Assembly (NCBI GenBank): GCA_963823045.1
Contig: CAWGKA010000004.1
Span: 62,001-126,000, forward strand
DNA length: 64,000 nt
Source: JADLGL01 sp963823045
GTDB lineage: Bacteria > Pseudomonadota > Alphaproteobacteria > Rhizobiales > Kaistiaceae
Direction: 5' to 3'
Positions 9,342 to 16,860 of the stretch are shown piece after piece (the first letter of the stretch is position 1; every line of letters begins with the position of its first letter). The translations under genes and the position numbers were made by a program. A model generated the notes under the pieces. That model had not been told where the DNA came from. It saw nothing but the letters and a program-made list of their open reading frames with translations, and made no database searches.

Positions 9342-10253
9342 ATGAGCGACCAGCCAGCCATCCGCACCGAAGCGCTGACCAAGCGATATGGTGGTTTCAC
9401 AGCACTCCACAATCTCGACCTTGAGGTCCGACCGGGCGAAGTTTTCGGCTTCCTTGGGCCAAACGGCGCCGGCAAGACGACTGCGATCCGGACGTTGCTT
9501 GACGAGATAAGGCCAAGTGAGGGCAGCGCGTCCATTCTCGGTCGCGACAGCCATCGCGACGCTGTCGAGATCAGACGCCATATCGGCTACTTGCCAGGCG
9601 ACCTCGCGATCTATCCGAACCTCACCGGCCACGACACGCTCCGCTATTTCGCCAATCTCCGCGGTGGCGTCGACTGGACCTATGTCAGTCGGCTGGCCGA
9701 GCGGTTCGAGGCAAATCTCGACAAGAAGGTTGGCGAACTGTCGAGCGGCAACCGGCAGAAGGTCGGGCTCATTCAAGCCTTCATGAACCGCCCGGAACTC
9801 GTCATCATGGACGAGCCAAGCACTGGCCTCGATCCGCTGGTGCAACAGGAATTCCAGAACCTGATGCGCGAAGTGGCCGCCGAGGGGCGCACCGTCTTCC
9901 TGTCGAGCCACACACTCTCGGAAGTCCAGCGCGCCGCCGATCGCGTTGGCATCATCCGCAAGGGCAAGCTGATCGCCGTCGAGCAGATCTCAAGCCTTCG
10001 TTCGAAGGCCGTTCGCCACGTCGTGCTCCATCTTGAATCGCCGGCAGACGGGCAGGCGGATTTCGAGGCCGTTCCCGGCGTGCGCGACGTCAGGATCGAG
10101 GGGCGGGTGGTGACGCTGTCGCTCGACGGGCGGATGGCGCCGCTTCTCAAGATGGTGTCCGACCATTACGTCCTGGTCGATATCTCCGTCGAGGAAGCCG
10201 ATCTCGAGGACATCTTCCTGACCTACTACCGCGACACGCCAGCCGCGGCCTGA
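9342..10253 (+). CDS. ABC-2 exporter ATP-binding protein
   Basis: 303 residues. Walker A GPNGAGKTT (about 39-47), signature LSSGNRQKVGL, Walker B LVIMDEPSTGLDP and H-loop SSHTLSE are all intact. A C-terminal region (from about residue 220) carries the DrrA-like extension of drug and lipid exporters. It pairs with the permease gene starting 3 bp after its stop. The substrate is unknown. Probably repressed by the divergent GbsR/MarR protein. Confidence 0.9.
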   Translation: MSDQPAIRTEALTKRYGGFTALHNLDLEVRPGEVFGFLGPNGAGKTTAIRTLLDEIRPSEGSASILGRDSHRDAVEIRRHIGYLPGDLAIYPNLTGHDTLRYFANLRGGVDWTYVSRLAERFEANLDKKVGELSSGNRQKVGLIQAFMNRPELVIMDEPSTGLDPLVQQEFQNLMREVAAEGRTVFLSSHTLSEVQRAADRVGIIRKGKLIAVEQISSLRSKAVRHVVLHLESPADGQADFEAVPGVRDVRIEGRVVTLSLDGRMAPLLKMVSDHYVLVDISVEEADLEDIFLTYYRDTPAAA

Positions 10254-10255
10254 TC

Positions 10256-11908
10256 ATGCTCGCCACCGTCTTCACCAAAGCGATCCGCGACCGTTGGCTC
10301 AGCGCCACCATCTTCGGCGTTGGCCTCGGGCTTCTGTTCGCCGTGTCGATGCTGATCTACCGCGACATCGATCTGTCGATCTATGACGGCCTGCCCGATT
10401 TCGTTCTCGCCATCATCGACATCCCGGCCGCAGGCAACGCCGGCATTCTGGCTTACACCGGCGTCTATGGCACGGTGGGGGCGCTCGCTCTGGCCGGGTT
10501 CGCCGTGTCGCTGGGTTCGGCCTCGGTGGCGGGTGAGGAGCGCAACGGTACCCTCGGTCTCCTTCTCGCCAGTCCGAAATCGCGGACGCATGTCCTCCTG
10601 TCGAAGCTCGCCGCGCTCGTCCTTCTGGTTGGCTTGACCACGGCGCTGCTTTGGGCGGCGGCCGTGATCTCCCCGCCGCTGATGGGCGTCGACATATCGA
10701 GCATCCATGTCGGCGACTTCATGCTGCACATGTATGTCAACGCGCTCTTCTACGGCCTGCTCGCCGCGCTTATCGGCGCTGCCATCGGTTCCAGCGCGAC
10801 GGCCTCGGGAGCGACGGCAGCGGTCATCGGCATCTCGTTCATCGCGGCTGGCGTTCTGCCCATCGTCAAAGGTGCGGCCGGCATCGCGAAGTTCTTTCCC
10901 TGGTACTATTACGACTCCAGCCATCCGCTCGACAACGGTGCCAATTGGGGACACCTCGCCATTCTCGGCGGCCTTGCCTTGGCCTTCGCCGCCGCTTCCA
11001 TCGTCGGGTTCAACCGCCGCGACCTGAAGAACCGGACGGCCAGCTCAGGCGGGCTGCTCGACCGGGTGCGGCGGATCCCCATTGCCAACCGCGTGCTGGA
11101 GCGCCTCTCGGCGACGACGCGCGTCTCGCACATCTGGGTCAAGACGTTCTCCGACCACCGCGGCCTGGTGCTCATCGCGGCAATTCTCATCTTCGCCGTG
11201 GCGCTGATGGAAGGCGCCGTCTATCCGCTGATCGACGACATGGTGATCACCCTCGCGCAGCAATTGCCGGACGCCCTGATGGCCATAACCGGCGGCGGAG
11301 ACCTTTCGACGCCGGAGGGCTTCTATCAGCTTGAAGTCTACGGGCTGATCGGACCGATCGCGGCCATCGCTGTGGCCGTCGCGTTCGGCGCAAGTGCCCT
11401 CGCCGGCGAGGAAGCGCGCGGCACCATGGGCCTGCTTCTCGCCAATCCGATCCGCCGCTCCTATGTCATCTGGCAGAAATGGATCGCAATGACCCTCGGC
11501 GCCGTCGCCGTGGGGCTGGCGACATTTGCCGGCACCTTCGCGGGATCGCTCGCCGGCAGCCTCAATCTCGATCTCGGCAACATCGCTGCTGCCGTCGTGC
11601 TCATGACCTTGCTCGGTCTCGCCTTCGGAGCAGTGGCTCTTGCAATAGGCGCTGTCACCGGCCAGCCGCGGAAGGCGGTCTTCGGAGCGGCCGGCGCCGC
11701 GTTGGTCTTCTTTCTGCTGAACTCCTTCTTGCCGATGAGCGACAGTCTCGCAGGCTATGCGCGCGTCTCGCCCTTCTATTATTTCCTGTCCGGCGATCCG
11801 CTGTCCCACGGCCTCAATACGGGCCACGCGGCGGTGCTGGCGAGCCTTTCGTTGATCCTGGTGGCATTGTCATTCTTCGCCTTCGAACGCCGCGACGTGC
11901 GGAAGTGA
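10256..11908 (+). CDS. ABC-2 type permease with two homologous halves
   Basis: 550 residues, about twice the size of a usual ABC-2 permease. It is an internal duplication: both halves contain a helix followed by nearly the same segment, AGEERNGTLGLLLASP in the first and AGEEARGTMGLLLANP in the second, each with about six hydrophobic segments. One polypeptide could thus supply both membrane domains for a dimer of the ATPase encoded just upstream. It starts 3 bp after the ATPase stop. Substrate unknown; the regulator type suggests a toxic or osmotic substrate. Confidence 0.88.
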   Translation: MLATVFTKAIRDRWLSATIFGVGLGLLFAVSMLIYRDIDLSIYDGLPDFVLAIIDIPAAGNAGILAYTGVYGTVGALALAGFAVSLGSASVAGEERNGTLGLLLASPKSRTHVLLSKLAALVLLVGLTTALLWAAAVISPPLMGVDISSIHVGDFMLHMYVNALFYGLLAALIGAAIGSSATASGATAAVIGISFIAAGVLPIVKGAAGIAKFFPWYYYDSSHPLDNGANWGHLAILGGLALAFAAASIVGFNRRDLKNRTASSGGLLDRVRRIPIANRVLERLSATTRVSHIWVKTFSDHRGLVLIAAILIFAVALMEGAVYPLIDDMVITLAQQLPDALMAITGGGDLSTPEGFYQLEVYGLIGPIAAIAVAVAFGASALAGEEARGTMGLLLANPIRRSYVIWQKWIAMTLGAVAVGLATFAGTFAGSLAGSLNLDLGNIAAAVVLMTLLGLAFGAVALAIGAVTGQPRKAVFGAAGAALVFFLLNSFLPMSDSLAGYARVSPFYYFLSGDPLSHGLNTGHAAVLASLSLILVALSFFAFERRDVRK

Positions 11909-11930
11909 GAACCGGACCCGAGTCTGCCGC

Positions 11931-12776
11931 ATGACCGACGATGTCGAAGCCTATTTCGAGGCCAACCGCGCCAACTGGAACGAGCGCGTCGGCATCCACC
12001 TCAACGACCAGACCGGCATCTATCGCCTGCGCGAATTGCGGGATGGCGCTGACGTCCTGACGCCCATCGAGGGCGACGAGCTCGGCGACATCGCCGGCAA
12101 GCGCATGCTGCATCTGCAGTGCCATTTCGGCATCGACACGATCTGTCTCGCCCGGCGTGGCGCCGATATGACCGGCCTCGACTTCTCATCAGCGGCAGTC
12201 ACCGCCGCCCGCGCCCTCGCCGCCGAGCTCGGCGTTCCGGCGACCTTCGTCGAGGGCAACGTCTATGACGCGCCGGAAATCGCCGGCACGGGGTTCGACG
12301 GCGTCTTCACGAGTTGGGGGACGATCGGCTGGCTACCCGACATCGGGCGCTGGGCGAAAGCCGTCTCGGACTGTCTGAGGCCGGGCGGCTTTCTCTACAT
12401 GGCCGACGCGCATCCGACGCTCTACCTCCTGGAGGAGCGCGAGGGGACGCTCGAGGTCACCTATGATTGGCGCACGCCTGCGGCGAGGCCGATCGTCGAG
12501 ACGCTGCCGAAATCCTATGCCGGCGACGACACGACCATCGAGAATGTTCTCACCTATGGCTGGAATCACGCGCTGTCGGATATCTTCGCGGCGCTGAGCG
12601 TTGCGGGCCTGCAACTGCGCCAATTCCACGAACACGAAATGATTCCGTGGCAGGCGTTCCCGTCGATGCGCCGTGAGAACCATATGTTCGTTCAGGCCGA
12701 AGACCAGCGACGCATCCCGCTGGCATTTTCGCTAAGGGCGGTGAAAGTAGCCGGGGAGGCCACTTTCACCGCCTAG
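11931..12776 (+). CDS. Class I SAM-dependent methyltransferase
   Basis: 281 residues. SAM-binding motif I is MLHLQCHFGIDTICLARRG, motif II GLDFSSAAV, and post-motif region FDGVFTSWGTIGWLPD with CLRPGGFLYMADAHP. This is the family often annotated as a methyltransferase next to transport genes in rhizobia. It starts 23 bp after the permease stop, so it may belong to the exporter operon and modify its substrate, which is inference. The last codons contain a long perfect hairpin (12737-12773). Confidence 0.85.
   Translation: MTDDVEAYFEANRANWNERVGIHLNDQTGIYRLRELRDGADVLTPIEGDELGDIAGKRMLHLQCHFGIDTICLARRGADMTGLDFSSAAVTAARALAAELGVPATFVEGNVYDAPEIAGTGFDGVFTSWGTIGWLPDIGRWAKAVSDCLRPGGFLYMADAHPTLYLLEEREGTLEVTYDWRTPAARPIVETLPKSYAGDDTTIENVLTYGWNHALSDIFAALSVAGLQLRQFHEHEMIPWQAFPSMRRENHMFVQAEDQRRIPLAFSLRAVKVAGEATFTA
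12737..12773 (+). terminator. Very strong hairpin overlapping the methyltransferase 3' end
   Basis: GGCGGTGAAAGT (12737-12748) pairs perfectly with ACTTTCACCGCC (12762-12773); after one mismatch three more pairs (GCC/GGC) close a short G-rich loop. The arm lies in codons for the last 13 residues and ends three bases before the stop codon is complete. It probably acts as a terminator or mRNA 3'-end stabiliser for the exporter operon. Confidence 0.55.
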
Positions 12777-12782
12777 CGGCCC

Positions 12783-12808
12783 GCCGCTCCGACTGCGCCC
12801 GGAGCGGC
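12783..12808 (+). terminator. Second hairpin downstream of the methyltransferase
   Basis: GCCGCTCCG and CGGAGCGGC form a perfect 9-bp stem with an 8-nt loop just after the stop codon at 12776. Together with the hairpin in the gene end this makes a tandem terminator-like structure. No U-run follows. Confidence 0.45.
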
Positions 12809-13012
12809 AAGGGGGCGCCGCCTCTCTGTCTGTCGATGCCCGTTCGTGCGGACCCGCGTTTTCAATCGCCATCTCGTTAGTCACCAAACGTCGCCCGTCT
12901 CGGTTCGGTCCCGTGGCCAATGCCCGTTGCCGAACTGCCAACAGGGGTTCGATCGGCGCGTCATTTGCCTTGGCTTAGCCATCCCGACGACGAAGGACGC
13001 TAGTGCATGCTG

Positions 13013-13053
13013 GCTGACGGTTTCCTGACAGGTGATGTCAGCCTTTCGTCAGC
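13013..13053. promoter_or_regulatory. Inverted pair of 18-bp direct-repeat boxes upstream of the first PepSY-repeat gene
   Basis: TGTCAGCCTTTCGTCAGC at 13036-13053 contains two TCAGC half-sites spaced 11 bp, the layout bound by OmpR/PhoB-type regulators. A reverse-oriented relative (GCTGACGGTTTCCTGACA, 13013-13030) lies 5 bp upstream; its complement differs mainly in the central bases. The same 18-mer occurs exactly at 13959-13976 before the second gene. The nearest OmpR-type regulator is encoded at 14712. The rest of the 12809-13150 gap shows no gene. Confidence 0.6.
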
Positions 13054-13150
13054 TTGGACCCGGTAGAAACGCGTCGATCAAGCCGAGGCGAATCACTAAA
13101 AATGTATTTGTCTGTGCTTCGGATCGGTTGCGGAAGAGGAGGTAAAAGGC

Positions 13151-13708
13151 ATGAAAAGAACTACCAGCGCACTGCTTCTGGGTGGCGCTATTCTATTTGG
13201 CCTGTCGTCCATGGCTGGGTCGGCTTATGCGCTTACTGTCGAAGAGATCACCCAGATCTACGTCGACGCCGGGTACCAGATCACGGAAATCACCGTACGC
13301 GCCGATGGGACCGTGCACATTGAAGCGATCCGTACGGCAGATGGCGTGCCGGTGGAGCTGACCGTAAATGCGGAGACCGGCGAACTGCTGTTGCTGGAAG
13401 TTCAGGATGGTAGCGGTTCGGGCGCTTCGCCGAGCGATACCCCGCCGGCTTCGGGCGTCGCCCCGGCCAGCGCTTCCGCCAGCGGCTCGGGATCGGCCAG
13501 CGGTTCGGCATCGGCCAGCGGCTCAGCTTCCGGCCCGTCGGACAGCCCTTCGGGATCGGCCAGCGGCTCTGATTCCGGCCCGTCGGACAGCCCTTCGGGA
13601 TCGGCCAGCGGCTCAGATTCCGGCCCATCGGCCAGCGGTTCGGCTTCGGCCAGCGGTTCGGGATCGGGCAGCGGTTCGGGATCGGGCAGCGGGTCGCGCA
13701 GCGACTGA
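13151..13708 (+). CDS. Secreted PepSY-like protein with Ser/Gly-rich C-terminal tail
   Basis: 185 residues. Residues 1-27 are a signal peptide (MKRTTSALLLGG ... SAYA). Residues 28-85 look like one PepSY unit: a helix (LTVEEITQIYVDAGY), then ITEITVRADGTVHIEA and PVELTVNAETGELLLLE. From about 90 to the end the protein is low-complexity Ser, Gly, Ala, Pro and Asp, including two copies of a GPSDSPSGSASGSDS unit and a GSGSGS run. It is likely periplasmic or surface exposed. PepSY domains near two-component genes often act as inhibitors or sensors; a regulatory link to the kinase at 15407 is inferred from position and the shared upstream box. Confidence 0.75.
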   Translation: MKRTTSALLLGGAILFGLSSMAGSAYALTVEEITQIYVDAGYQITEITVRADGTVHIEAIRTADGVPVELTVNAETGELLLLEVQDGSGSGASPSDTPPASGVAPASASASGSGSASGSASASGSASGPSDSPSGSASGSDSGPSDSPSGSASGSDSGPSASGSASASGSGSGSGSGSGSGSRSD

Positions 13709-13726
13709 TCCGTCTAGGCGAGAAAC

Positions 13727-13750
13727 GGGAGGCCCCCGCGAGGGCCTCCC
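13727..13750 (+). terminator. Terminator hairpin after the first PepSY-repeat gene
   Basis: GGGAGGCCC and GGGCCTCCC form a perfect 9-bp stem with a 6-nt loop, 19 bp after the stop at 13708. This separates the first secreted-protein gene from the second gene and the two-component genes, which then have their own promoter near 13959. Confidence 0.6.
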
Positions 13751-13958
13751 CCATCCTTCGAGAAAGGATACGCGACGGGGAGAAACCCCCCGTCCATTGG
13801 CCATTTCTTGGCGCGGACAAGCGCTTTGCAGGAGCCGCGCTACCGCGTTGCCGGCGCCGCTTCACGAACTCCGCCCGACAACAAGTGATTATGTCCGTCG
13901 GGACGAGGCAGGCCCGGGTCGAGCGACATTTGTCTCGCTATGGTTGACCTTCGGCTAA

Positions 13959-13976
13959 TGTCAGCCTTTCGTCAGC
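13959..13976. promoter_or_regulatory. Second copy of the 18-bp TCAGC direct-repeat box
   Basis: Exact copy of the 18-mer found at 13036-13053, followed in both places by a similar TT(G/C)GACCC tail. It lies 27 bp upstream of the preferred start of the second PepSY-repeat gene. An identical box before two otherwise unlike upstream regions supports a common regulator. Confidence 0.6.
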
Positions 13977-14002
13977 TTCGACCCACTAACAACGGACGAA
14001 TT

Positions 14003-14737
14003 ATGACCGCCGCAATGCGCATCCTTCGCCTGCTGGGGGCTTCAGCGCTGATTGCCGCGCTGGTCGCGTCAGGCGTTCAAGCGCAGTTATCGAGTTCCCC
14101 GTCGGGCAGCGGTTCGCCCAGCGGCAGCGGCTCGCCTAGTGGCAGCGGTTCGCCCAGTGGCAGCGGTTCGCCCAGTGGCAGCGGTTCGCCCAGTGGCAGT
14201 GGTTCGCCCAGTGGCAGTGGTTCGCCCAGTGGCAGCGGTTCGCCCAGTGGCAGTGGTTCGCCCAGTGCCAGCGGTTCGCCCAGCAGCGGGTCAGCAAGTG
14301 CCTCTGCTAGCGGAAGCGGTTCGGGCAGCGGTGGCCCAAGCGGCAGTGGCTCTGGCGGCAGCGGCCCCGGCGGCAGTGGCTCTGGCGGCAGCGGCCCCGG
14401 CGGCGGCGGCTCTGGTGGCAGCGGTCCGGGCGGCAGCGGGTCGGGCAGCGGTCCTCACCCCAATATTTCCGACGACGGTGTCGTCGAGCACGATCACGCC
14501 ATTCAGGCGGTGCTGCAGCAGCAGGCTATTCCGCTCACCGCACTGATGGACATCGTCACGCGCACGATCACCGGCAGGGTCATCGATGTCCAACTGATCC
14601 TGTTCCGCAACACACTGCTTTACGAAGTCAAAACATTGGGCGGCGACGGCACCGTCGCCAAGGTCTATTTCTATGCCGCCACCGGCGATCCGGTGGGGCC
14701 GGAGCTATTCAATGCGGGTATTGGTAGCGGAGGATGA
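14003..14737 (+). CDS. Secreted protein: Ser/Gly/Pro repeat region followed by a PepSY-like domain
   Basis: 244 residues from the ATG at 14003; a start at 13940 would read through the regulatory box and put a charged stretch before the signal peptide. Residues 1-27 are a signal peptide (MTAAMRILRLLGA ... VQA). Then come ten tandem SGSGSP units and a Gly/Ser region. The last 90 residues look like a PepSY unit: DDGVVEHDHAIQAVLQQ, ITGRVIDVQLILF, LLYEVKTLG, TVAKVYFYAATGDPV. The order is the reverse of the first protein. Its end overlaps the regulator gene by 26 bp, so the two are probably translationally coupled, as small periplasmic regulators of two-component systems often are. Confidence 0.75.
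   Translation: MTAAMRILRLLGASALIAALVASGVQAQLSSSPSGSGSPSGSGSPSGSGSPSGSGSPSGSGSPSGSGSPSGSGSPSGSGSPSGSGSPSASGSPSSGSASASASGSGSGSGGPSGSGSGGSGPGGSGSGGSGPGGGGSGGSGPGGSGSGSGPHPNISDDGVVEHDHAIQAVLQQQAIPLTALMDIVTRTITGRVIDVQLILFRNTLLYEVKTLGGDGTVAKVYFYAATGDPVGPELFNAGIGSGG
14102..14281 (+). repeat. Ten tandem 18-bp repeats coding SGSGSP
   Basis: Ten in-frame copies of an 18-bp unit with core GGCAGCGGTTCGCCCAGT; variation is mostly synonymous (AGC/AGT, GGC/GGT) and the last unit has Ala in place of Gly. The near-identity of the central copies points to recent expansion by slippage or unequal crossover, so copy number may vary between strains. Confidence 0.9.
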
Positions 14738-15377
14738 TCGCCGCATTGCCGACTCCCTTGCCGTCTCACTGGAGATGGCGGGGTTTGTCGTCGAGATGGT
14801 GGGCGACGGCGAGGAGGCTTGGTTTCGCGGCGACACGGAGGACTTCGACGCCGTCATCCTCGATCTTGGCTTACCGAAGCTGGATGGCCTCACCGTCCTC
14901 AAGCGCTGGCGCAACGCGGAGCGCAACATGCCGGTTCTTATCCTGACCGCGCGCGGCAATTGGGACGAGAGAGTCGAGGGCATCGAGGCTGGCGCCGATG
15001 ACTATGTCGGTAAGCCCTTTCGCGTCGAGGAGGTTATTGCCCGCATCCGTGCCATCGTCCGTCGCGCTTCTGGTCACGCCTCGCCCCGGCTTGAGGCCGA
15101 CGGCCTCCAACTCGATACGCACTCGATGATGGTGTCCTTGCACGGCCAGCCGGTAAAAGTGACGCCCCTCGAATACCGCCTTGTGCAATATCTCCTGCAT
15201 CACCGGGGCGAGGTCGTCTCGCAGCCTCAGATTACCGAGCACCTCTATCTGCAGGATTTCGATCGGGAGTCGAACTCCATCGAAGTGCTGGTTGCTCGGC
15301 TGCGCAAGAAGCTGGGCAAGGACGTGATACGCACGCGTCGGGGCTTCGGCTACTACATAGGCGAGATAGAGCCCTGA
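14712..15377 (+). CDS. OmpR/PhoB-family response regulator
   Basis: 222 residues. Receiver domain with acidic pair EDD (7-9), phospho-acceptor Asp51 in VILDLGLP, Thr in LILTARG and Lys in YVGKPF. The C-terminal winged helix has the usual VKVTPLEYRLVQYLL, NSIEVLVARLRKKLG and TRRGFGYYI. It overlaps the upstream PepSY gene by 26 bp and the downstream kinase follows at once, so the three form one unit. It is the natural candidate to bind the 11-bp-spaced TCAGC boxes at 13.0 and 13.96 kb, which would make the locus self-regulating; this is inference. Confidence 0.92.
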   Translation: MRVLVAEDDRRIADSLAVSLEMAGFVVEMVGDGEEAWFRGDTEDFDAVILDLGLPKLDGLTVLKRWRNAERNMPVLILTARGNWDERVEGIEAGADDYVGKPFRVEEVIARIRAIVRRASGHASPRLEADGLQLDTHSMMVSLHGQPVKVTPLEYRLVQYLLHHRGEVVSQPQITEHLYLQDFDRESNSIEVLVARLRKKLGKDVIRTRRGFGYYIGEIEP

Positions 15378-15406
15378 GATATCGATCGCTCCGCCTTCGC
15401 CTCTTC

Positions 15407-16726
15407 TTGGGCGCGGTGCTGTGGATCGGTTTGGCGCTGGTCCTTGCCGGGGCGGCGATCTCCTATCTCTTCGCCGTCAATGTCGAGCAACGCGTACACG
15501 ACGGTCTAACCGCGACAATGACTCGCCTCATTGCGGCGATCGATCCCGATGACCTCACCAATTCGCTGACGCAGCCGCTGCGGGACCCGCGCTATGAGAC
15601 GCCTTTCGGCGGCCTGTACTGGCAGGTCTCCAACATTACCGATGGCGACGTCGTTCGGTCGCGTTCGCTCTGGGACTACGAACTGACCGCGGTCGCTCCT
15701 GACGATGGCGCGCCGCAGTTCCTTGTCCTCGACGGTCCGGACAATCAGACGCTTACGGCGCTTGCCCAACAGATCCGCTTTCCCACCGCCAGCGGCGCCA
15801 CGCAGCCCTATCTGGCTGTCGTTGCCGAAGATCGCGCTTCCTTGTCCGCCTCGGTCTATCGCTTCGGTTCTGCCCTCGCCATCGCGCTCGGCATCCTCGG
15901 TATTGTTCTTGCCGGAGCCGCCTGGCTGCAGGTTCGTCTTGGCCTGCGTCCGCTCGGCGCGATCCGCGCCGGCATCGAGCGCATCAGAAACCGAAGCGAG
16001 GAACGACTGACGGGTGATTTTCCATCCGAGGTTCAGCCGTTGATCAACGAGGTCAACGACCTGCTGCGCTCGCAGGAAGCGGCGATCGAGTTTGCACGCG
16101 CGCGCGCCGCCGACCTCGCCCATGGATTGAAGACGCCGCTCTCGGTTCTGGCGACGACGTCTTCGGGCCTGCGCTCCCGGGGCGAGGAGGAGACGGCCGA
16201 TCTCGTCGACGAACTGACCGCCGACATGGTCGACAAGATCGACTACCAATTGCGCCTTTCCCGGCTCCGTCTGCGTACCCGCGCGGAGCACTACAGCGCG
16301 TCGATCACGGAAGCGCTCGACAAGGCGATAGGCGTTCTGAAGCGGACGCGGGCCGGGGAAGAGCTTCGCTGGGACGTCAAGGTCGAGGACGGCCTCGCCG
16401 TCGATCTCGACAGCCGCGATCTCATCGAACTCGTTGGCGTCATCCTTGAGAATGCCGCGAAATGGGCGCGCACCCAGGTAACCGTTCGTGCAGCGCGGCG
16501 CGACGCGATGGCTGCGATCACGATCGAAGACGATGGCCCCGGTCTTCCCGCCGACCCACACGAAGCCATTGCCAAGCGGGGTGTCCGTCTCGACGAAAGC
16601 AAATCCGGCTCCGGGCTGGGCCTCGCCATCGCCCGGGAGATCGTCGGCCTCAACCATGGCGCGATCGACTTCAAGACCGGCGCTAATGGCGGCCTTTGCG
16701 TCGAGCTCACTCTGCCCGTGGCGTAA
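15407..16726 (+). CDS. PhoQ-like membrane sensor histidine kinase
   Basis: 439 residues from a TTG at 15407; the frame is open back to a CTG at 15374 that overlaps the regulator stop, giving a basic LRYRSLRLRLFLG lead before TM1, so the true start is probably that non-ATG codon. TM1 is residues 1-23, a periplasmic domain runs to about 145, TM2 about 147-170, then HAMP. The phospho-acceptor is His239 in DLAHGLKTPLSVLA. ATP-binding motifs are ENAAKWA (N box), EDDGPGLP (G1) and GSGLGLAIA (G2). The DLAHGLKTPL H-box is that of PhoQ-like and FeuQ-like kinases. Likely partner: the regulator at 14712; likely periplasmic modulators: the PepSY proteins. Confidence 0.9.
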   Translation: MGAVLWIGLALVLAGAAISYLFAVNVEQRVHDGLTATMTRLIAAIDPDDLTNSLTQPLRDPRYETPFGGLYWQVSNITDGDVVRSRSLWDYELTAVAPDDGAPQFLVLDGPDNQTLTALAQQIRFPTASGATQPYLAVVAEDRASLSASVYRFGSALAIALGILGIVLAGAAWLQVRLGLRPLGAIRAGIERIRNRSEERLTGDFPSEVQPLINEVNDLLRSQEAAIEFARARAADLAHGLKTPLSVLATTSSGLRSRGEEETADLVDELTADMVDKIDYQLRLSRLRLRTRAEHYSASITEALDKAIGVLKRTRAGEELRWDVKVEDGLAVDLDSRDLIELVGVILENAAKWARTQVTVRAARRDAMAAITIEDDGPGLPADPHEAIAKRGVRLDESKSGSGLGLAIAREIVGLNHGAIDFKTGANGGLCVELTLPVA

Positions 16727-16790
16727 GCTGCGCGACGACCTCGGCAGCCTTCATCACCTACGCATCGGACAACCTGAGTTCGCAGCCGTG

Positions 16791-16808
16791 TTAACCTTCG
16801 CCTAACGG
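16791..16808. promoter_or_regulatory. TAAC direct repeat upstream of the second sensor kinase
   Basis: TTAACC-N6-TAACGG has two TAAC half-sites exactly 11 bp apart, the same architecture as the TCAGC boxes upstream but a different half-site sequence. A related GTTGACCTTCGGCTAA stretch lies at 13942-13957. It could be a weaker site for the same regulator. Confidence 0.3.
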
Positions 16809-16860
16809 TTGAGAGCGCACAACAACCATCGAGGGATACCGAGAAGAATTCAACGCGAGC

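Noticed and set aside
14102..14281. Tandem 18-bp units as a possible CRISPR array
   Set aside because: Units are contiguous with no spacers, are multiples of three and code for protein.
13368..14546. Arg/Ala-rich frames overlapping the repeat proteins
   Set aside because: They are frame-shifted readings of Ser/Gly repeats; the true frames have signal peptides and PepSY-like domains.
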